Shown one piece after another: positions 60,348 to 64,000 of a stretch of 64,000 bases of DNA. The stretch is from Plazaster borealis (taxonomy: Eukaryota; Echinodermata; Asteroidea; Forcipulatida; Labidiasteridae). Made by a program: the position numbers and the translations under genes. Location of the stretch: the NCBI GenBank assembly GCA_021014325.1, contig CM037464.1, forward strand, positions 1,565,001 to 1,629,000, read 5' to 3'. The notes under the pieces were generated by a model, which saw only the letters and a list, made by a program, of their open reading frames with translations, searched no databases and was not told the DNA's origin. Every line of letters starts with the position of its first letter. The first letter of the stretch is position 1.

Positions 60348-60414
60348 ATGGAGTGTGCTGTGGTGTGCCTTGTAGTTCTTGGCGCTTTGGCTTTATCTGA
60401 CACTTTCGTAAATG
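60348..60414 (+). CDS. Exon 1: signal peptide
   Basis: Encodes 22 residues beginning MECAVVCLVVLGALALSD, a short polar start followed by a Val/Leu/Ala core, as expected of a signal peptide. Cleavage is probably within ALALSD or just after; I cannot fix the site. The start is chosen because it is in frame with exons 2 and 3 and has purine at -3 and G at +4. An out-of-frame ATG lies five bases upstream (60343) and stops after ten codons. The donor is AATG|GTAAGT at 60415, a strong consensus, leaving phase 1. Confidence 0.75.
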
Positions 60415-62521
60415 GTAAGTATTATAATACTTTAAAATAACCCCTAGGTTTATCATATAGGACTCTTTTGTAAATAACGTGTAATATTGTTCAGTTGGAT
60501 TATCGATATTCTTGGAAGACCACATACGATTTTTAAGAATTCCATATTAGGTGTTTGTTGGGGTGTTTGTTTGTTTGTTTGTTTGTTGGGGTGTTGGGGT
60601 GTTTGTTTGTTTGTTTGTGTATTGGGGTGTTGGGGGTGTTGGGTGTTTGTTTGTTTGTTTGTTTATTGGGGTGATGGGGTGTTGGGGCGTTTTTTGGTTT
60701 TTTTAATCACAGGGAAGAAAAAGTACTTTCGGGCGAACCTTCTGCTGTAGTTTATTTTCAGAAAATATATAAAGTAGTGTATTCTTCTCATGGTTCTGTG
60801 AAACTTTTGCAAAATAGATACAATCGGGTTAAAACAGTTTTCCAAAAAGATAACACATTAAACAGCCGAGCCTATCAGGAATCGGTAGTTTATTTTATAC
60901 AATAGTTTAATTAAAACAGTTCACCTTCATCTAAATTCGCTACAATTCATGTCCTTACTCTATGGTATAACGAAGGCTGTTTCGTGTGTAGTAACAAGAC
61001 CTTCACCGTGGACAACGTAAGCTTTAAACGCTGCCTCGATCTGAAATCGATGATTCTATCGTGACGATGATGCCATAAGAAGATGATGTTATAAAAACAG
61101 ATTTGAGATTCTGTTGAGAATCTCGAATCTGTGTTTATAAAATATCGTTATTATTATTATAATATTATAATGTAATAATATTTTAAAGCAAAATATGCAT
61201 GAGGGCTTACCTCCAATTTCGCACAATTTCTAAAATGGCATAAGAAGAATTTTTTTATTATTTAAATCTCATCCATGCAGAATAATTTATAACAAACGAG
61301 AGAGGTTAGCAGACACTTTTACTTTTCGGGTTCAACTTCAATTTTTGAATGCAGTGACCAAAGTTGTTTATACGACCAAGAAAGGAAAATAGGCCTAAGT
61401 GTTTTTGAGTTGACACGTGTAAACCTTCTTTGCTTACCGAGTCGACATTCAAATATAAGTTCACCACTTTATGCAGAGATAATTTACTTATCGTCAGACT
61501 GGAGTGAACAACAACAATCCACAAACAAACGAAATTAAAACCTTGTCATTTGCATTTATTATTGTTTATAGAAGTTGTAGCTGAAGTGTGCTATGCAGGA
61601 CAAGAAAGAGACGGTACCCGTTACAAATGGGTGTTGGATGCCCGAGACCCGTGCGAGTGCACCAAGATACGTCTCGGGGGAGTCAACACAATTCCCCCGG
61701 CAAGCAGAGCGGTCAAGCAACGGTACATGGAGGATCTAGTCCTCGGCGATGATGCCCAACAGATCAGAGGATGGCTCAACTGCTCGGAAAAGACAACCAT
61801 GGAATCAGGTTAGCCCGGAGTTTTATACTGTACTGCTTGAGTGTTTTGTCTTAATTAGAGAATTGATGTACATGTACAACTTGTTCTTAAAGAGTACACT
61901 CATGGGTTTCAATAAACAAATTAAACAACCAATTAATTGGTGTACATATTTTTCGAATTAGCTCGTCATCGCTTGTCGTCGAAAGCAACACTTAACGTTT
62001 CATGTTTTGTCAAATAATTTTTTACAATATTTTATTCATATTGTTGTTATTTCGATAATACAAAGTCAGAATGAGATTGGATGACAGTTTTCTTTCATAT
62101 GACAGTAAATCTTAGATGGAACTTCTTGTTTATGTTTATTTTATTTTAGAAACGACGTCAACGCCCGAGGGGACGTCAACGCCTAAGGAGACGTCAACGC
62201 CAGAGGGGACGTCAACGCTCGAGGGGACGTCAGCGCGCGAGGGACCGTCAACGCTTGAGGGGACGTCAACGCTCGAGGGGACGTCAACACTTGAGGTCAC
62301 GTCAACGCTGGAGGTGACGTCAACGCTCGAGGTGGCGACAATGTCCGCATCAGTGTGTGACCCAGTAGTGCTTACAGTGCCCCAAACTACAGCTTATCTG
62401 GCTACTTCTCTCAACGGGCAATCAGTCTGGGTACTAGACTTCAATCTTTCGAATCAGAATGAAAAGGGAATTATTTTTCTCTATCGGACCAACGATGGAT
62501 CAAACTACATGCTGAAAATAA
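60348..62521 (+). CDS. Secreted mucin-like modular protein, 5' part of gene (3 exons, partial)
   Basis: Spliced model joining 60348-60414, 61572-61808 and 62150-62521, giving 676 coding bases (225 codons plus one base). Seen directly: all three introns start with GT (GTAAGT, GTTAGC, GTAAGT), the two complete ones end in pyrimidine-rich TATAG and TTTTAG, and the frame stays open across both joins with every junction in phase 1. Protein order: hydrophobic signal peptide (about residues 1-20), a domain of about 79 residues with four cysteines (CYAG, PCEC, NCS), a Ser/Thr-rich linker of ten hexapeptides (TSTPEG/TSTLEG/TSTLEV), then VCDP and the start of a beta-rich-looking segment containing VWVLDFNLS and GIIFLYRTNDGSNYMLKI. 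NCS and NLS are N-glycosylation sequons. Phase 1-1 exons are typical of shuffled extracellular modules (established knowledge). I do not recognise either globular domain; the last has a faint laminin-G/concanavalin-like feel, which is only a guess. The gene continues past the window. I infer a secreted or surface glycoprotein, function unknown. Confidence 0.75.
60549..60700 (+). repeat. (GTTT)n / GGGGTGTT composite tandem tract
   Basis: Alternating GTTTGTTTGTTT runs and TTGGGGTGTTGGGG blocks with several closely spaced G3-G5 runs, e.g. GGGGTGTTGGGGGTGTTGGG. The G runs on the coding strand could form a quadruplex in intron 1 RNA. An 87-codon open frame through it is a by-product of the repeat. 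A related but shorter tract lies at about 56200-56260. Confidence 0.85.
61089..61140 (+). other. 24 bp stem hairpin with 4-base loop inside intron 1
   Basis: Left arm 61089-61112 and right arm 61117-61140 are reverse complements at 22 of 24 positions; one of the two differences would be a U.G wobble in RNA. The loop is GTTG. It could be a small fold-back repeat, a miniature transposon remnant, or an RNA hairpin. The loop is short for a canonical pre-miRNA. Confidence 0.7.
61572..61808 (+). CDS. Exon 2: cysteine-containing module
   Basis: 237 bases, entered and left in phase 1, so the exon is exactly 79 codons and symmetrical. Acceptor TTTATAG|AAG, donor TCAG|GTTAGC. The product begins EVVAEVCYAGQERDG, includes YKWVLDARDPCECTKIRLGG, and ends WLNCSEKTTMES. 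Four cysteines could form two disulfides; NCS is a glycosylation sequon. Codon use is noticeably GC-richer than the flanking AT-rich introns, which supports coding. The domain matches no family I can name. Confidence 0.78.
61809..62149 (+). other. Intron 2 of the secreted-protein gene
   Basis: 341 bases from GTTAGC to ATTTTATTTTAG, AT-rich, with a clear polypyrimidine tract before the acceptor. No repeat or structure noticed. Confidence 0.72.
62150..62521 (+). CDS. Exon 3: Ser/Thr-rich hexapeptide linker plus start of a second domain
   Basis: 372 bases, phase 1 in and out. Acceptor ATTTTAG|AAAC, donor AAAATAA|GTAAGT. The first half encodes ten hexapeptides of the TSTPEG/TSTLEG/TSTLEV type, a likely O-glycosylated stalk. 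The second half runs from about MSASVCDPVVLTVPQ through VWVLDFNLSNQNEKG to YMLKI, with alternating hydrophobic residues suggesting beta strands. The exon cuts this domain in the middle, so the next exon lies downstream. I found no convincing phase 1 acceptor with an open frame between 62522 and 64000. Confidence 0.76.
62155..62334 (+). repeat. 18 bp coding minisatellite, 10 units
   Basis: Ten head-to-tail 18 bp units of the form ACGTCAACGCYCGAGGGG, in frame, with no indels. Units 1-4 end GAGGGG or AAGGAG, unit 5 is the most diverged (GCGCGCGAGGGA), units 8-10 end GAGGTC/GTG. Each unit keeps an ACGTCA core. Copy number in such arrays commonly varies between alleles, which would change linker length by six residues per unit (inference). 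Confidence 0.92.
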
Positions 62522-64000
62522 GTAAGTTACAGTAATGATATCAATGGAGTAACCCAATAACAAAATAAAAACAGCTATATAGCACCAACCAACAAAGACC
62601 GATGTGCTTTGATCATCGATAATATTAGTGACAATGTTATTCTCCCAAGTTGAAACAGATAAGTTAGTTCTCCGGCGAGACCAAAAATTATTGCAGTAAA
62701 CCTGATCTTTTCCACAGCAGACAAGCGGAAAGCTATATCGCTTTGATCGCTCCACAAAAAGAGAGCATTTTGCCAGATAGTTTGCTAATATACTGAATTT
62801 AGGATCCATTTTTATTTTGATTATATACTTTTGTCCCTCAACGTCACAGCCCGAGTTTTTGCCAACCAAGGTTCGAATACTATGGTAAGCCATAAATGCA
62901 AAACAAAAACAGATGGCCACAGTTTGTAACAGTGTTACACAAGTATTCGAAAAATATTGTTGAACTTGTTGGAAACAAAGCAACCAATCATTTGATGCAT
63001 TTTTTATTTATTAAAAGTTTGCAGAAATATTGAACTTGGTCACAACATCTGTTAACACTTTTTTTGTTTTTTAAATATTCGGCCGTCCATGCCAAACAGC
63101 TTGGTTTGTTTTATCAACAATAGAAAGGTCTATGTTTCCTTATGTATTCAAAGTGTTCAGTGGGTGCGTTCGATTAGCTTCCCCAGGTCGACCCAGGTCT
63201 GACCCCATCCAGTGCGTTTGAGTAGCTTTGATGTCATTGTTGTGGCTCACCCAGGTCAGACCCAAGTAACCTGCTTGTGGAGTGGGTTACTTGGGTCTGA
63301 CCCAGGTGCATTACGTCACGACAACAAACTTTCTCAATGGCCACCATATTGTTTTTAATTCATCGGGGACACTTTCAGTAGAAAGTTTGACACACATTTT
63401 CACCCTTAGTAATATAATTTAACTTTGCAGCTTTACCTTGAGAATAATTATTTAACGATCTAACATCGACACAATGTTAGATAATAATGCGCACAATTAA
63501 AGTAGTTCCGGTCGGCTGTCCCAAAATGCATTGGTGTGAATGCTGGGGGGGGGGGGGGAGTTGGCGTTCGATTAGCTCATGTCAGGGGCTCACCCGGATG
63601 AGCACACCGGGGTCGACAAAGTCTAATTGGGGGTCAAGTTTGTCTCATGTTTATTTCCCTACCCAAGATCTTTCCGAAGATTTAAAGATGGTAAAAATCT
63701 GTTGTGTGGTTCAGGGGTTATTTTATGTAAAAATATCAAACTTTGATTTATAGTAATTCAACACTTGATGACGTCGCACTTGAATATGCCAACAATTAGG
63801 GTCTTCGTATTTATGAAGATTCAAGGTTATGGGACTCCACGATGCTAAATTTATTGCAGAGGTAACAAAAATGAAGAAGTAAAACAATGGCAGTGTAACC
63901 AAATGGTCTTTCCAGGACACCGTAAAATATGCTTTTCGGATCTCGCGAAAAACGGCACCTTCTTTTTACCATAACTTCCATGTATTGTCAATTCTGTTCT
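62522..64000 (+). other. Intron 3 (5' part) of the secreted-protein gene
   Basis: Starts with consensus GTAAGT. Holds the CCCAGGTCTGACCC repeat and a 14-base poly-G tract (63545-63558). I tested several CAG/TAG acceptors in phase 1; all hit stops within about 20 codons. Confidence 0.55.
63164..63308. repeat. CCCAGGTCTGACCC palindromic repeat
   Basis: GGTCAGACCCAAGTAACC (63254-63271) and GGTTACTTGGGTCTGACC (63285-63302) are perfect inverted copies around a 13-base loop. Preceded by GTGCGTTCGATTAGCTT (63164) and GTGCGTTTGAGTAGCTT (63212); the same word recurs at 63563 (GGCGTTCGATTAGCT). Probably one or two MITE-like elements. Confidence 0.65.

Larger units (their letters stand above)
60415..61571 (+). 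other. Intron 1 of the secreted-protein gene
   Basis: 1157 bases from GTAAGT to TTTATAG. It holds a G/T-rich satellite-like tract (60549-60700), a near-perfect hairpin (61089-61140) and an AT/TAA-rich microsatellite (about 61137-61180). No additional phase-compatible exon was seen inside it. Confidence 0.7.

Noticed and set aside
60487..60750. Open frame with repeated CLFVCLLGCWG-like units
   Set aside because: Translation of the GTTT/GGGGTGTT repeat inside intron 1.
62471..62983. 170-codon open frame on the minus strand, the longest in the window
   Set aside because: It overlaps the end of well-supported exon 3 in antisense, sits in AT-rich intron sequence and has no recognisable domain.
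63918..63972. Possible exon 4 after TCTTTCCAG
   Set aside because: In phase 1 it stays open for only about 20 codons before TAA, with no donor and no continuation of the exon 3 domain that I can recognise.

Overview
The window is animal nuclear DNA. It has almost no long open reading frames, it has spliced exons with canonical GT..AG introns, and it is crowded with short non-autonomous transposons, tRNA-like promoter pieces and microsatellites. Nothing looks bacterial, plasmid-borne or viral. The dispersed repeats (a superfamily of elements of about 350-390 bp sitting at TTAA sites, frequent TAGGCCTAC words, a tRNA-headed SINE ending in CTCTAGTCAA) suggest a marine deuterostome, most likely an echinoderm and perhaps a sea star. 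That is an inference from general impression; no species-diagnostic gene is present. LAYOUT. About 1-60.3 kb is intergenic or deep intronic sequence in which I cannot support any protein-coding exon. It holds eleven TTAA-flanked MITE copies in three related subfamilies (A, B, C), three palindromic GGGTCA-rich elements, a degenerate ~143 bp tandem repeat (19.2-19.6 kb), a repeat-dense stretch from 17.7 to 19.6 kb, a pair of dispersed ~570 bp repeats (43.5 and 52.1 kb), a tRNA-derived SINE with well-preserved target-site duplications (48.6 kb), a (CAACAG)n/(CAA)n microsatellite (49.3 kb), the 3' tail of a probable LINE (56.1 kb), and a long-TIR element with a perfect 32 bp terminal inverted repeat (57.8-58.2 kb). 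Motif clusters at 2.7-4.1, 8.1 and 33.3-33.5 kb look like promoters or enhancers but lack an identifiable transcript. RIGHT END. The only convincing gene starts at 60348 on the + strand and runs out of the window. Three exons (60348-60414, 61572-61808, 62150-62521) join in one frame with every junction in phase 1. They encode a signal peptide, a cysteine-containing domain of about 79 residues, a Ser/Thr-rich linker of ten hexapeptides encoded by an 18 bp minisatellite, and the start of a second domain that continues downstream. It looks like a secreted, mucin-like, exon-shuffled extracellular protein of unknown function. HOW PARTS RELATE. The one gene is isolated, so no pathway can be inferred. 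The most notable structure outside it is the record of repeated TTAA-targeted MITE insertion, including two elements abutting at one shared TTAA and an inverted pair at 54.3-55.4 kb. I did not find a convincing new biological system; the best leads are the novel secreted gene, a near-perfect intronic hairpin at 61089-61140, and the TTAA MITE superfamily.
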